64,000 nucleotides of DNA from Aphrophora alni (GCA_963513935.1 OY740769.1:40575120-40639119); one strand, 5' to 3'; counted from the stretch's first letter, positions 1-12,361 are shown. Numbers and translations: made by a program. Notes: generated by a model from the sequence alone, not told the origin.

Positions 1-3000
1 AGCTCTTCATTTTTCTTATAAGGGTGAGTCAACTTTTCGTGTCACCACAAGGATCAAACTCAAAAACTCCTTCCACAAAGCAGTAACGTTAGATACTAGG
101 ACATTGGGGAGTTCGTGTGTCTTTTTTATAGTTTATTTTATCTTATTGAACAAAAACTAATTCAAATCTAGTGTCCCTCAAAAAATAGGAGCAAATATGT
201 AAAAGCAAAATTGGTAAAAGAAAAAAAACACAATAAGAAATGTAACATAAAATGTAGTTGGAAATTTTTATTATTGTTAATGAAGTCACAATAAACTTAT
301 TTTTATAATTTAAAATAATAGGTGTCATAACTATTTTAAATTTTGCTAACTTAAACTATTCAGATACAATTCCTGATTTAAAACGTAACACAAATTTTAG
401 AAACACTAATTAGATTCATATTTCACTAATAGATTACAAAAGGAATTTTGTATAAAATCACATAAATTAATTATATTGTCACGCGAGGGTTATATTATAG
501 TATAGATGATAAACATTTTTTTAAAAAGTTCAGACATATCGCTACATGATTTTATAAATTTATTTTATAGAGAAGATTGATCTGTGAAATAATACTTTAT
601 TGAGTTTGTTTATTTTTACTGAAATTGTATGTATACTCCGTCCATATCCATACCATATTATATGTGAAGGTGGATGAAGAAGGGGTTTAAAGAAAAGTAT
701 GGGTTAAACTCTCCCCCCTCTCTCCAACTCCAATACCTTAACAAAAGTACTCATGTAGAAGTAATATCTGAAAATTAACTTGATATGTAGCCTACTAAAA
801 TACTTAATACTGATTACACTCAACCTATATTATCAATTTCATATTTTTATGTATGAGTAGTCATTTTAATGAAATTAATTGCTGGAATTAAACAGAATGT
901 TCAATATGAATGTGATTGTTACTTCAAGAATTAAATTTACTTTCTTTGCACAAATTTATTACCAAAAATAATCAATTAAATTTATTTTCCAATTTATTAA
1001 TTATCTTTTACAACTTTCGTGTTATATAAATAATCTTTACAATTTGTTTGTACTTTTTATTAACTTTGAAAATACACAGCTGGTTATTTGAATATTTCAT
1101 TGTTATTAATGTTCTTCGTCTAATAAAACTTTTAATTGGTTCTTTAGTAAATGTACCAAATTTTACACATTCATGACTTAACTTTTTCACGACTTTTTCT
1201 ATGTAGAAATTCCAAACTGTCCGTGTCTTTCGTTAAAAACAATGTATACTGAACCCGACGGTTCTATAAGCCCCCCGGCCCATATGATAAATTTTGAACC
1301 CATGAATTTGGTTTCAGAACTGAGTATTTGGTTCCATTTGTATACGTTCCCAATTCAGGTTTAACACATTTTCTCGCTACCCAGACTGTATGATAACACA
1401 AAAAACATAGAGTTTAGAGTTTTTAGGACCAGAATGGAACATATTAATAAATAACAACCAATAGAATGACAGAATAACACAATAAGGTCATGCGCTGGAA
1501 ACCAGAGCCGCCAAGACTTGGAGCAAAACCTCGCTCTGTCCGAACGCCCGTCCATCCGTCAGGATTTTTATTTTGATACAACCTGCCATCAACACTAAAC
1601 TAAGACTCCTAAGATAAAAATCAAAAAGATTTATTTAGGTCATATCCTAAGCTAAAACTTTGTTGCTGAAAAATTTGCCTGGCCAAATAGAACGTAAATT
1701 CATAACATACTATAATTTAATGTTTCTTAATTGTTTTCTAATTGTTTTTCCTTTCATATTTACGCTAAAATAAATATTTTAACAATTTTGTTAGTCTACT
1801 TGTGATAACTTTAGTATCTGCTTATGACACTAAATTTCATACATTTTAATCAAGTTTCTCAGTCAATTGCATGCATTACAATCGTGTTATATTTGTTGCA
1901 ATATCGTTGGCTTAATTAAACATTTGGGCCACCATTCGAGTCTGTGGATAACCAGTCTTACCACAAATGCTGTGTGTGTGCACGTATGGAAGTCATAGTT
2001 GGCAAACTTCTATATATTAGCTTTGGTATTAGGATACTTGTATTGGGATACATGTAATTATGGTAATATATATAAAAAATCCAACTTTCTTGTTGCTTTA
2101 GTTATTATTCTGTACATACTGTAAACACGAAAAATAGGAATTTTATTCTTGTGAGTTTGTACTGAAACATATTGAAATTAAGAAAAAAAAAATCCAACAA
2201 CAAATATTTAATTGACTGCCCATTTTAAACAGTTTTTTGTTTGTTTAATTAACTTAATTTACAATACACTATATTAGTTTATAATTTACAGAGTTTAAAT
2301 CTGCTTGTAATGGTACCAACGTCTACCGTCTATAATTAAAAATAATGAAGTTATTGCAAAAATTATAATTTTAAACTCTGACTAACCCACAGGCTGAGGT
2401 ACCAACAAGAGTAGCCTGAGGCAGCATGTGTAGTTTGTTCACTAATACAGCCTCAATTCCTGATATTGCTCAGTCAATAACGAGATTGGTGGGTTTCTAA
2501 TCTGTATATAGATACAAGGCTTGTATAGGCTGAGTCACTGTAAATGAAAACTATAATGTACTTTCCACAAATTTATTGGAACCATGCCGACATGGTCATA
2601 TGGTTGTTATCAAGGTATATAACATAGAATACATAGTAGAGGGTTTACAGGACGGACGTCTCGAAGCCTGCCGCTACTGCGAAATTGTGGCCCAGCACTT
2701 GGTAATCAACTGTAGTAGGCTATCATCAATTCTGTTTATGTTTGTTTACCTGTGTCTCGCTGTCATGTGATTTAAATTAATAGAAGTGATGCCTTATTGT
2801 TGAATCGCTAGGTGAATGACCATTCAGATATTCTCAAAATATTGATAAATAACATTTCATAGGTTTACAACAGACAAAAAAAAATCAGAAAAAACATTAT
2901 AAACTGTTTGTAGGCCGGTCCTTTGAGACTATAAAAAGGGTTTTGTAATGGGGAAATTTTTAATAGCTATTTTAGCCCATTTTCTGTTTTTTAGAGATTA

Positions 3001-4751
3001 AATAACAAGTGCTTAATTTTGCAAAAACAGCTTCGATAAAAAAAAAAAATAAATAAATAAAATAAAAAAAAAATAAATAATAATAATTTTTTTCTGTTAT
3101 TTAGCTATAGTAACTTAGAATTTTTAAATAATATTGAAAAAAAGTAAAATATCTAACCAGATGTCATTTCACCATTTAGTTTCGAAGTTATTTTCTCTTC
3201 TAAATTTTGTATTGTCGAATGTTTGAAACATCTTATTTTCAGTCATAACGGTAGAGATTTTGTCACATTTTTTTTCTCATTACCTGATGAAGTTTAGTAA
3301 ATAACCTATAAGTTTTTCCTATCTGATCAATGCATTATTATTTAAGTAACAGTCAGTCGACAAAAATTTTACATTTTTTACGTTTTGTTAGTTTTTCCCC
3401 ATCAATATGAAACCTCAGTCAGCTCTTCAATACAATACAATTACAATAGCAGTATAATGTGCACATAATAATATTATAATTATTTATTCTAATGGTTCCA
3501 CCTAGCTTATTTAAAAATAAATTTAAATTAAATTAAAACATGTATGAAAATTTAATAAAAAACAAAATTAATAACAAATGTAGGCGAGACGTAACTGGGG
3601 AGCAATGCAATAGTGCAGGTGATATAAATGCAGACAATGGGTACCATACAAGCAGTCCACAGTGGATAAAGTTGGCAGCCATGGTTGTTATGTAATATAA
3701 ATAAGCCAAGTAGTTGTCATGAGACTAGTAAATTTAAATTTATAAAATTGAGTAAACTATAAAAAATGGGTTGGATAGTATCATGATGCTGCCCATCAAC
3801 TTGTTAAAAGTGGTGAGAGAATTTCTCATTTTAAGCATAAAATCATAACAAATAATAATGAAACAAAGAACATATGTGATATGTACAAACACTTATAAAT
3901 TTATTATGTCTAACCTATATTTTTCACTTAATTGGATTACTTAAATAGATATCCTCTTTTAAATAATTACCAAAGAATAGTGATTTTAAAATTCACAAAT
4001 GAGCAGTATAGTTCAGTTTGTATAAAATGCCAATCATTTTATATGGCATAGTTTTAAATTTATTTTATATTTAATTTCGATTGGAATAAGGTTACGAATA
4101 TTCATAAATTTTAAAAGAATGGTCATTCCCATTAATTTTATATAGAAACTGATAACAATAATAATTGACTTTAAAAGATAAAACATAGCAATTGTTTTAA
4201 GGCAATTATAAATTTAATTACAGTACACAAACTGCCAATTAATAAAACATTTGTAAATTTATACAATTAGGGTTAATTGTAATATAAATAAATAACTTAT
4301 TCATAAATTAAATAAACTTGGTAAACCAACTTAATGAACAAAATATCTTTAGCATTACAAAGAGTAATTCATTTACATATGATTACACTTATTTATTTGT
4401 TTAGTTTGTAAATTATAAAACAATATTTAATTGATTGAAAAAGTATATTTTAAAATTCCTCACACCAGCTCGTTAGTTATTTCAGCTTTCCCGCCCTGCA
4501 AAGCATAAAAAAGAGTAAAACAGAAATTAAGTGAAAACCATCTTTGAACTTAAGTTTATTTATCAGCAAGTTTATTTATTTTTAATTAACTATTACAGCT
4601 GCTTCAAAGAAAAACCAAATGGACTCAAGATTAACAAATGAGCACTGATTACAATCTTTGTAACATGTTTTTATTGTTTATTCAAATTCATAAATTTGTT
4701 TATGTTTTACCATGCTTGTCACAATTTTTGTCTAATTTTGTTGGTATTATA
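1..4751. other. Probable Mob2 intron, no supported feature
   Basis: AT-rich sequence with no convincing gene. Because the exon at 9319 is internal, this stretch is inferred to be intron of Mob2 or to lie upstream of it. A pure A/T patch is at about 3040-3090. A slightly more GC-rich patch near 2575-2770 has a short open frame with no recognisable motif. No upstream Mob2 exon was found by eye. Confidence 0.5.
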
Positions 4752-5039
4752 TTGGGTGTGGCAAAAAAAGGAACTGAAAAATAAATAGGTTTATTATTAA
4801 CACAGCAATATTAAACTAAGCATTAACATTTGTATTACACAATTATATGTTCAACATGTTTCCCTCCATTATCGACAACATATTCCATATGCCTAATCAT
4901 TGCAGTGATCATGTTGTTACATTGGTCAGGGGTAACATCTCCAAGAAAAGATTCTATGTTTTGACAGAGCTGTTGTAGGCTTCTTGGAACCGGTGTAAAG
5001 CACTTTTCTTTTAACAGTTAGGTTAGTGACGGTAGATAC

Positions 5040-5957
5040 GCATCACAAAGCGTGAGATCAGGACTTCAAGATGGATAGGGAAATTCTGTTTCTCGAGACA
5101 TAAGCTCTCCAGGAAAAAGTTTCTCCAACAGCTGTTTGTTTCCACAACCCACATGCACAGTTGCTCCATCTTGCTGGAATATCTGTTTTTCAGATTCGAG
5201 ACCATGAAGGTCACAAAACAACTGCAAATCAGCTTGAAAACGATTGATCATTTGTTCTCTGTACACTACTGCAGTAATTGTGATTGCCTGCCTATTTAGA
5301 ATCTTCAATAAAGTATAGTCCAATGACACCATATTTCGAAACTGCAGCATACTGTCAATTTTTCTTAATATAGTGGTCTTTGGGGATATTCATCTGATTT
5401 CTACCAACACAAAATATGCATATTTTGTTTGTTAACATGAGCATTAAGCAAAACATGACATTCATCTGACCACCACCGATTGTCCAAGTAAGCTGGATTG
5501 TCAGACAGATTACCTAATACTCGATCTCAGAATGTACACGTAGAGGAAAATCATGAAGTTTCATTTCATGATGAATCTGTATTTGGTAAGAGCATGCACC
5601 CATTTCTTTAATCATGCGGCGCACACTTCTTGAATAAATGTGTAGCTCTTTTGACATGTACTGAATGCTCTTGTTAAGAGACTGTAACACTTTTTCAACA
5701 CTCGACCAACGTTTTCATCTGTCCTCGTGCAACGTTGTCTTTCAGAGTGCCCTAAATTGTGATTCTTAACAGACCTTGTGGTTCTAAACAGTCTAACCCA
5801 ACTTAACATAATGTTTGGAGGTCCCTATCTTTGATAATGTGTTAAAACTTTACCTTTATAATTGCCAAGGATGGCTTGTCACTCACCTTCACCGTAATTA
5901 CAGAACTAATTTTCCACACAATAGCCACGCTCTTCTTCACTATATAGTGGCATTTTT
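5040..5957 (-). pseudogene. Tc1/mariner-type DDE transposase, broken by frameshifts
   Basis: Read on the minus strand, the frame opens near 5957 with MPLYSEEER and soon breaks; homology continues in another frame as VAIVWKISSV. A further piece at 5612-5809 holds RSVKNHNLGHSERQRCTRTD, the linker of the paired HTH region. The longest piece (5066-5350) carries the core around QQDGATVH, with the second catalytic Asp, followed by NKQLLEKLFPGELMSRE and, after a frame change, SPDLTLCD with the next acidic residue. These motifs match insect transposases of the IS630-Tc1-mariner group. At least three frame breaks are needed, so it is a pseudogene. The exact family is not certain. Confidence 0.8.
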
Positions 5958-6045
5958 CTCTTAAAAATATGTAACTATACAGTTCTGTATCTGAATGCAA
6001 CAACAATGGTTTCAATAAATTTTCAAATACAAACAAAAATCACCT

Positions 6046-6048
<3 letters not shown>

Positions 6049-6099
<51 letters not shown>
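6049..6099. repeat. (TA)n microsatellite
   Basis: An uninterrupted TA dinucleotide run of about 50 bp, inside the right part of the Tc1/mariner-type element. Confidence 0.97.
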
Positions 6100-6103
<4 letters not shown>

Positions 6104-6163
6104 AAAACAGCACTTTAACACTAATTATACAATTTAGTTACCTTTATTTTGTCCCACTCTGTA

Positions 6164-8201
6164 CTTATTTACAATAGCTTCGACAAAGTCTAGCCAAAGT
6201 AATAATGGGTGGTTAAATTTCAAAATGGTGGCAGGTTTAATTAGTTTTAAAAAAATTAACTTTTTTACAATGTTTACACTCAGATAATTGTTTAGAGTTT
6301 TAAAATCAGTATATTAATCTGTTTTGTGTGATAAATAATAAGGATAATGAACAAAGAGGTCAGGATGTTTGATTTTTCAATTTTTATATCTAGAATTTAT
6401 AATTAACATAGTAAAGAATGTCGAAAATGTTATAACTTTATATCATATCAGTATGAAGTTTATAACCTACACATGAATATTTGGCATATAGGTAATTAAC
6501 AGGTTATATTTACTTGATTTTATTGATGATATTACAATTAATATATAGTTAGTTTTAATATATAAATAATAATTTTATTAACATAAACAAATAACTATAA
6601 GTAACCACCCTAATCTATCCTAAATGACAAATATTCATTGTCAAGTTTATAAACCAATTTATACTTACAAGTTTTAAAGTTATAATGCTTTGTTATTGCT
6701 CTGTAATAGGTTTTTTATTGTTTGAGATTCTTTTTGTTATTAAATTTCTCTATTCTAAAGGTCATAAAACAACATAAAACAATGAAAAAATAGAGATATC
6801 AGACTTTTTGTTCAAAATGATAAAAATAAAGAAGTTATAGCTACAAAACATAAATTTTAACAGGTTAATCTAATAGTTTGAAATGAAAATCAGTAATAAC
6901 ATTTCTTGTAGTTGACATTTCAATTGGTTTTTAGTCAATTTTGCTATACAAGTTAAGTTTTACTATCCATTAAATATGTTCAGTACTCATAAATACATAT
7001 GAATTTCAAAATGGCAGTTCATTGAAGAGATTTTTAAAAGTTAGTTTGTATCTATAGATTTTACTTTGGCTTATAATAGATCATTTTGTGAATCTGGCTA
7101 TTTTTGCATATTAATTCCAAATTTGGTACCATCAATTAATAAATACCATTATAAGAAATTCACACCAACATATCAACAGCATGGCGAGTTTAAATATTTT
7201 ATAGGGTCTAAGTAAATTTTTAAGATGGGACCAAAACCTCAAAAATAAAACAAACAAAAGAAGAATGTAACATGGTAGATCTATTAATTAAAATAGTACA
7301 AAAACTGCAATAAATAAATGTTCGGTAATAAAGTGTATCATCATAGACACATACTAGTTTTGGTATGTAGTGATGATTCATATACATTTTTTTCTCTAAG
7401 CTTTTTAAATAAGCTTACACAGAACATCATTCTTCCCCAGTTTATATAATATGTAGTGACGAAGATGTATTGCTGTATTATTATATGCACCATTGTAGAC
7501 AGAGAAGAAAGAAAATATGGTGTTGTGTACATACTTCTTTTTATTTGTTATTATTTACTTTGCGGCAGATAAAAGCTGTACAGTTAGACCATGATGGGTC
7601 CCTTTCAGCCTACATACTAAAATGCACTTACCTCCCCTTTTGTAACCTCACCAGGTTTAGAATGTCCATATTCTGAAGATCTTTGTATGTCGGTTCCACA
7701 ATTCCAAACAAATTTTACAGGGAATAGTACTCTGCCAACAGACTTATAACCATTCTAAGGTCGCCTTTTTTCAATCTGTTGAGAGACCTTTCGCTGACCT
7801 TCTCACTAATCTCCTATTGTAATCTCCTGTAATCAGTATGTGCATTCCACCTATCTTTATGCCTAGAGAAAATTATACAAAATTTTAAACAGTTAACAAC
7901 ATTAACTGAACTACTTGTAGAGAGTTTCATGGAAACTGTTGGTCTATTCATTTGAAAAGAAAATACTAATATCTATGGACATGTTATTAACAAAATAATA
8001 ACAAAATCATGCAGTTCACTAAATGTACTGCTGTAGTTGATGATACACTTTGTGTTTATGTATAGAGGGCTTATATTTATTTGTAGGATTCTGCTCTCCT
8101 GATCATGGTTGTGTTTTTAATCTGTGTGCATTTACTTGTTTGTTCAATAAAGCTGCAAAGATCTGCTAATTATTCTAACTATATTAAAATACATTGTAAT
8201 C
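6164..8201. other. No supported feature (presumed Mob2 intron)
   Basis: AT-rich sequence without recognisable coding motifs. The short open frames on both strands at 7341-7676 overlap one another and show no conserved words. Confidence 0.5.
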
Positions 8202-8256
8202 ATAATTGAAACTAGAAATACCTTATTTGATATCTCCAGTCCATTAATTGTAGAAG

Positions 8257-8300
8257 TTGCTTCAGCTGTTTCGCCAAACACAGTTGGCTTCATCAGGCAC
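8257..8300 (-). ncRNA. Hammerhead ribozyme motif, type I, left arm
   Basis: On the minus strand CTGATGA (8296-8290) is followed by one unpaired A, a 5-bp helix II GCCAA/TTGGC around CTGTGT, then GAAA (8272-8269). Helix III is a single C-G pair around AGCT. Helix I is TGC before the core pairing with GCA at 8260-8258. The A15.1-U16.1 pair is damaged: the expected U before the cleavage-site base is A (8262), so this copy is probably inactive or weak. Hammerheads are self-cleaving RNAs known from Penelope-like retroelements; the core match is read directly, activity is not shown. Confidence 0.6.
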
Positions 8301-8580
8301 TTACTTAACAGTTATACAAACCCTTAACACAAACATTAAAAACTTTAAAATCATGTGGGTAGAAGTTTTTGTTAAATATATTTGATTAAATTGTCTATCC
8401 ACATGGTTAATCTGTCCAACCTATCATGCTGAGGTTGATCCTGTCTTCTATTGGTCGCATGGTGAGTTGTGGATAGATTAACCATGTGACCACAAATAAT
8501 TTCATCAAATATATTTATTGAAAAGCTCAACTCGGAACATTTTAAAGTTTTAAGTGTTTGTATTATGTGTTAAGTACTGT

Positions 8581-8625
8581 GTGTCTGACGAAGCCGACTG
8601 TGTTCCACAAAACAGCTGTAGCAGT
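8581..8625 (+). ncRNA. Degenerate hammerhead motif, right arm
   Basis: This is the inverted partner of the motif at 8257-8300. CTGACGA (8585-8591) still fits CUGANGA, and the helix III/site segment C-AGCT-G-TA (8613-8620) keeps the U that the left copy has lost. Here helix II is broken and the G of GAAA has become C. The two copies have decayed at different positions, so both probably descend from an intact ribozyme. Confidence 0.5.
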
Positions 8626-9318
8626 ATCTACAATTACCGAACTGCAGACAACCAAATAAGATATTTATACTGACCAGTCTAAAGACAAAAAATAAGTTTT
8701 AATAATTAAAACTCTTATCCTTTTAATTATATTTTCTACTTATATTTCAACAAGATTTGAAGATTAATGTTAAACAATAATTTCAATAATGATGACTCCA
8801 CGAGGTAAGATAAATAATTATTCTAGTAGTGTTGAGTAAATCTCTGTGGATCTATACCTTTATGCCTTATCACTTTGGTTGCTCTGGGATTTTACCACTT
8901 ATGTTACTCTCTCTGCATTTTGCAATTTGCTTCAAAGCACCCAGTATTGAAATGATGCACAATTAACATTCTTTTTATATATAAAAGTTTGTCCTTTTAT
9001 CTTAACATTTTTCTGTAATATTTATATGTAGATGTAACAAGATATTATAGAAATCTCTTTCCCTATAAAAGGATAAGTGTATCTGAGAAATGTTTGGTAG
9101 AAAATGTATTTCTTTCTTTCTTGCATTTTTTAAAGTTATGGGTGTCTAATTAAGTTAATTTATCAAAACTATTAATACTTTTAATTTATCAAAAATATTA
9201 ATGTTTTACAAACCTCTATTCTAGTGTTTGTTACCTTGGAGTAAAATAGAATTTTATTAACCTTAAATATATAATTACCTGATTATTTGTAAACACTGTT
9301 TTTTCTTATTTGTTATAG

Positions 9319-9415
9319 CAATTTCGTTTTTTGATCACATAAATCTTGTGTATGGTACAATCTCGGAGTTCTGTACGATGTCTGGGTGTCCTGATATGAC
9401 GGGACCAGGACTTAG
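9319..9415 (+). CDS. Mob2: Mob2 internal exon (MOB kinase activator 2), zinc-binding Cys segment
   Basis: This exon encodes the middle of a MOB-family protein, read as FFDHINLVYGTISEFCT followed by MSGCPDMTGPGL. MOB proteins are small adaptors that bind NDR/LATS (AGC) kinases and control their activity; MOB2 is the NDR/Tricornered partner. The two cysteines of CTMSGC match the first half of the MOB zinc site. The exon follows a TTGTTATAG acceptor (AG at 9317-9318) and ends before GTGAG at 9416. It starts with two bases of a split codon and ends with AG, which joins to A at 20491 to give Arg. The wording fits insect Mob2 better than MOB1, MOB3 or MOB4. The upstream part of the protein is not in this window, so the gene is partial at its 5' side. 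Confidence 0.93.
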
Positions 9416-9815
9416 GTGAGCATTAGAATTTATTTATTCGTAGATACTTTGTTAAAAAAACATTGATTATTTGAATATATAATCATGATTGTTAACTGAG
9501 AATGTCACCAATGAATTAAAAGTTTTGCGTTGAGCGAATGAAATAGAATTTAGAAATTTAGAATTTCACGAAAATATCTATTTTGAGGTTCCTTTGCGTG
9601 AGATAAACTGTTTATGTAATGATGTTTCTTTGTCCACCCGTGAACTGCCCCATAGCCCACACTGGTGATCTGCTTTATTAATAAATTTTGGTTTGTGATT
9701 ATATTTTATCTGTATTTCCACAATTTTAAAGATTTTTTTTTAAAAATACCGGGTACCTCTTAACTGGAGTTCATGTGTTTAGATTTAAAAAAATAAAACA
9801 ATCAAAATTTTACTG

Positions 9816-9819
<4 letters not shown>

Positions 9820-9900
<81 letters not shown>
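9820..9900. repeat. (TA)n microsatellite
   Basis: A pure TA run of about 80 bp about 400 bp downstream of the Mob2 exon at 9319, in the intron. Confidence 0.97.
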
Positions 9901-9901
<1 letters not shown>

Positions 9902-9953
9902 CTATGCATGCAAAGTGCACTAGTCTAAGAAATTAATTTGAATATATTATGTG

Positions 9954-10485
9954 CTGGTTCTTTTCCGCTATCCCCCCCCCCCCAAATGAATATTTTGTTT
10001 CCCAAGTATATATTTTGTTAAATTAGTATACTAATTTAACAAAATATACATAGGTTCATAATTTAATAATGACAACTTTTGAAATTATCTTATTGATCAG
10101 GGAGTAATATTATCGCTTGAATAGATAAGTCGTGTAGCGCCGGCCAGTTACACATGATTGTATGTGTGGCAAATCATGGTAAGTTCCCAAAAATATAGTC
10201 GAATTCTATGACTTGCAGAAACTCATATTGGTTTTTAAAACTGAATAATATCAAGAATCTATTTGAATATATAACATAACCTGTCCTTACCTAACCTATT
10301 CGCGTAGTTTTTTGGTACCTGTCATAACTGAATCTGTTCGCAGAGTTTTGGTTTGGAATTCATGGAATCAACACAAGTAGGTTAGGTTAAGTTAGATTGT
10401 TATATATAATAATAATAATACTAATTTAACAAAATGTACACTTGGGGAACAAAATATTCATTTGTAGGTAGGATAGCGGAAAAGA
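9954..10485. mobile_element. MITE with about 70-bp terminal inverted repeats
   Basis: The left end GGTTCTTTTCCGCTATCC (after GCT) is mirrored at the right by GGATAGCGGAAAAGAACC. Similarity continues inward through AATGAATATTTTGTT and TTTTGTTAAATTAGTA on both sides. The left arm contains a run of C not present on the right. Just inside the left arm lies a palindrome around TAAATTAGTATACTAATTTA (10018-10037), an extra copy of the inner arm end. The interior is non-coding. No clear target duplication was found, so the superfamily is unassigned. Confidence 0.7.
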
Positions 10486-12098
10486 ACCGACATAGTTTTT
10501 TGTTTACACCGTAGATTTTATCGATATGACAGTATAATTTTATTTAATAATATACTAGAAATATATTGACATTTTGATCTCAGGTCTATAGACACCCTAT
10601 ATCAAATTTCGATCAGCCCAAATTTAGTAATCTTATTGTGATTTGTCTGGGTATACAACAATATTCTTTTTGGAATTCATCCCTAACTTATATTATCTTA
10701 ATCAGTTAAAGTATAATGAACAAAATTTGTAGAAACACTCAGTAGTTAATGGTTGATGACCTAGTCATTGAAACTTTTTTTTGTGAAATTTGGAGTGATC
10801 AACTTTTGATGTATAATCTTAGAAATTAATTATTTTAAAAGTTTGGTATGGATCTAATTGAAATGTATGGTTAAGGATCTACATATTTATTTAACCACAT
10901 CCAATTATAGGAAACCTTAAGAATATTTAAATGAATAACAAACTAGGTTTACTTATATTCTAACTTATGTATTACTTTATATTCAAAGCAAACCTTGTGT
11001 ACAATTAAAACATCATGATAAAATTTGGCAATTTTTTTATTGACTGAATAAAAGCCAAGATCAATTCAAAGACATCATTCAAGGGAAGTTGGTGCCAAAC
11101 TGAGCTATTTATAAACTATGTTTATTATGTAAGCATAGTGCTGATTTGTAGATAATTGTAAACTGCCAAAATATTATGCAAGGTTTTACTTTCTTACTCT
11201 GTACATGTAGAAAAGTATGGTTTAAAACACAAATAATTAATGTATATAACTATTTTGATCTTTTCTCTCACAAAAAAAAATTAATGTATCAGGACTGATT
11301 TTTCACAATAATTTTTTCACCGTTGTGTGGTATCTGCTATAAGTCCAGAACTCAACAATTGATTTTCTTACATTTACCTTTAACGATTTTATTTACTCAA
11401 ATGTAGGTTCTAAGTTTTAGCAAAGGACCAGTTTTGCCGAGTGTGAAAGTTACTATTCTTTTCTTTAGAATATGTTTTCAAATAACAATTAGAAAGTTGG
11501 TTTACTTTTTTACACAAAGAAGCAGAGATGACATATCGTACATCTCTTTACTGAGCATTATGCAACTCTTGTACATCTGTATGAAAATACATCAAACACA
11601 TGGAAAACGTCACAAAGCTACAACTGTCTGCTTTTTGTCATAAAAATACATTGATGTACATCACTGAAGTAATAAAGAATTGCCTTTGAAACACTAGGAG
11701 TGTTTTGTAAAATCTGATTTCAAAACCTTTAAATAATAGTTACAATCCATTTTACTTTCTTACATGTTTGTAGTATGTAGAGAATATATGCGGATGGGTA
11801 AAATAAACAGTTCATAAAGTTGCACAAACTTTCTTACACCTATAAAATCAAATACTAATCAAGTTTGACATGGAGGAAGAATGTTGCTGTAAGAAAAATA
11901 GTTCAAAAGTCTGATTTTTAAAAATTGGTTTACAAAACATATTGGTTGGTCAAAATTTTCTTAAAAATGACAATTTAAGAGTTATGAATAATAAAAAAAA
12001 AATAAAAAAAGAGAAAGAAAACAAATAATTAAAGATGATAGAGAAAAAGCCTAATTTCTCAAAATGTGATTTTTATTCAATTTTAGTGGATTATAAAC
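10486..12098. other. No supported feature (Mob2 intron)
   Basis: AT-rich intronic sequence. The short open frame at 11434-11643 has no recognisable motif. Confidence 0.5.
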
Positions 12099-12195
12099 AA
12101 CAATAATTCATATTAAACGTTGAGCTTGATTTATGAGAAAAATTATACAGTATAACAAACACACAGAACACAATTCTCATAAAAAATACGCCTAA

Positions 12196-12240
12196 GTATC
12201 AGAGGCGTTTCAACGACAAGGTCGTCCTCTTCAGTGATAC
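12196..12240 (-). ncRNA. Hammerhead ribozyme motif, left arm
   Basis: On the minus strand, helix I is a full 6 bp (GTATCA with TGATAC). The core is CTGAAGA (12234-12228), then one unpaired G, helix II GACGAC/GTCGTT with loop CTT, and GAAA (12211-12208). The single C-G pair of helix III seen in the right arm is lost here (C opposite C), so this copy may be impaired. Confidence 0.55.
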
Positions 12241-12316
12241 ATGAGCTACACCAATCAAACTATAACTGAATCTCAACTATAGCAGATTCAGTTATAGTTT
12301 GATTGGTGTAGCTCGT

Positions 12317-12361
12317 GGATCACTGAAGAGGACGACCTTGTCGTTGAAACACGTCTGATAC
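12317..12361 (+). ncRNA. Hammerhead ribozyme, type I, canonical core
   Basis: Core CTGAAGA at 12323-12329 fits CUGANGA. One unpaired G follows, then helix II of six pairs, GACGAC (12331-12336) with GTCGTT (12340-12345), one of them G-U, around loop CTT. GAAA is at 12346-12349. Helix III is A-C/G-T around AC, ending in the cleavage triplet GTC (12353-12355). Helix I pairs ATCA (12319-12322) with TGAT (12356-12359). All conserved core positions are present. The very short helix III is the form described for hammerheads of Penelope-like elements. Predicted cleavage is after C12355; this has not been tested. Confidence 0.75.

Larger units (their letters stand above)
4752..6161 (-). mobile_element. 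Tc1/mariner-superfamily DNA transposon, degenerate
   Basis: The element is bounded by imperfect inverted ends. The left end reads TTGGGTGTGGCAAAA and the right end, on the other strand, CAGAGTGGGACAAAA, both then running into AAAGG and AACT with single-base indels. Each end is preceded by a TA dinucleotide (4750-4751 and 6162-6163), the target site of this superfamily. The interior holds a transposase pseudogene on the minus strand and a (TA)n microsatellite near the right end. The length of about 1.4 kb fits a full-length but decayed element. It lies in the presumed Mob2 intron. Confidence 0.8.
8202..8713. mobile_element. Foldback element with hammerhead motifs (Penelope-like architecture)
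   Basis: Two imperfect inverted arms, about 8216-8434 and 8455-8666, share stretches such as TTAAAACTTT-type ends, AAATATATTTGAT and ATGGTTAATCT in opposite orientation. A 12-bp direct repeat with one mismatch, ATAATT(G/A)AAACT, flanks the unit at 8202-8213 and 8702-8713. The left copy abuts the left arm; about 35 nt of extra tail separates the right arm from the right copy. This matches the insertion at 21564-22398, which holds Penelope coding sequence. Each arm carries a hammerhead-like sequence. No coding sequence is visible, so it would be non-autonomous. Family assignment rests on shared architecture and is an inference. Confidence 0.65.

Noticed and set aside
3286..3310. CTGATGAAG on the + strand, hammerhead-like start
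   Set aside because: No GAAA or helix II follows.
1..9318. Search for an upstream Mob2 exon (EWLASH-type end)
   Set aside because: No matching coding segment with a suitable donor was found by eye; it is probably outside the window.
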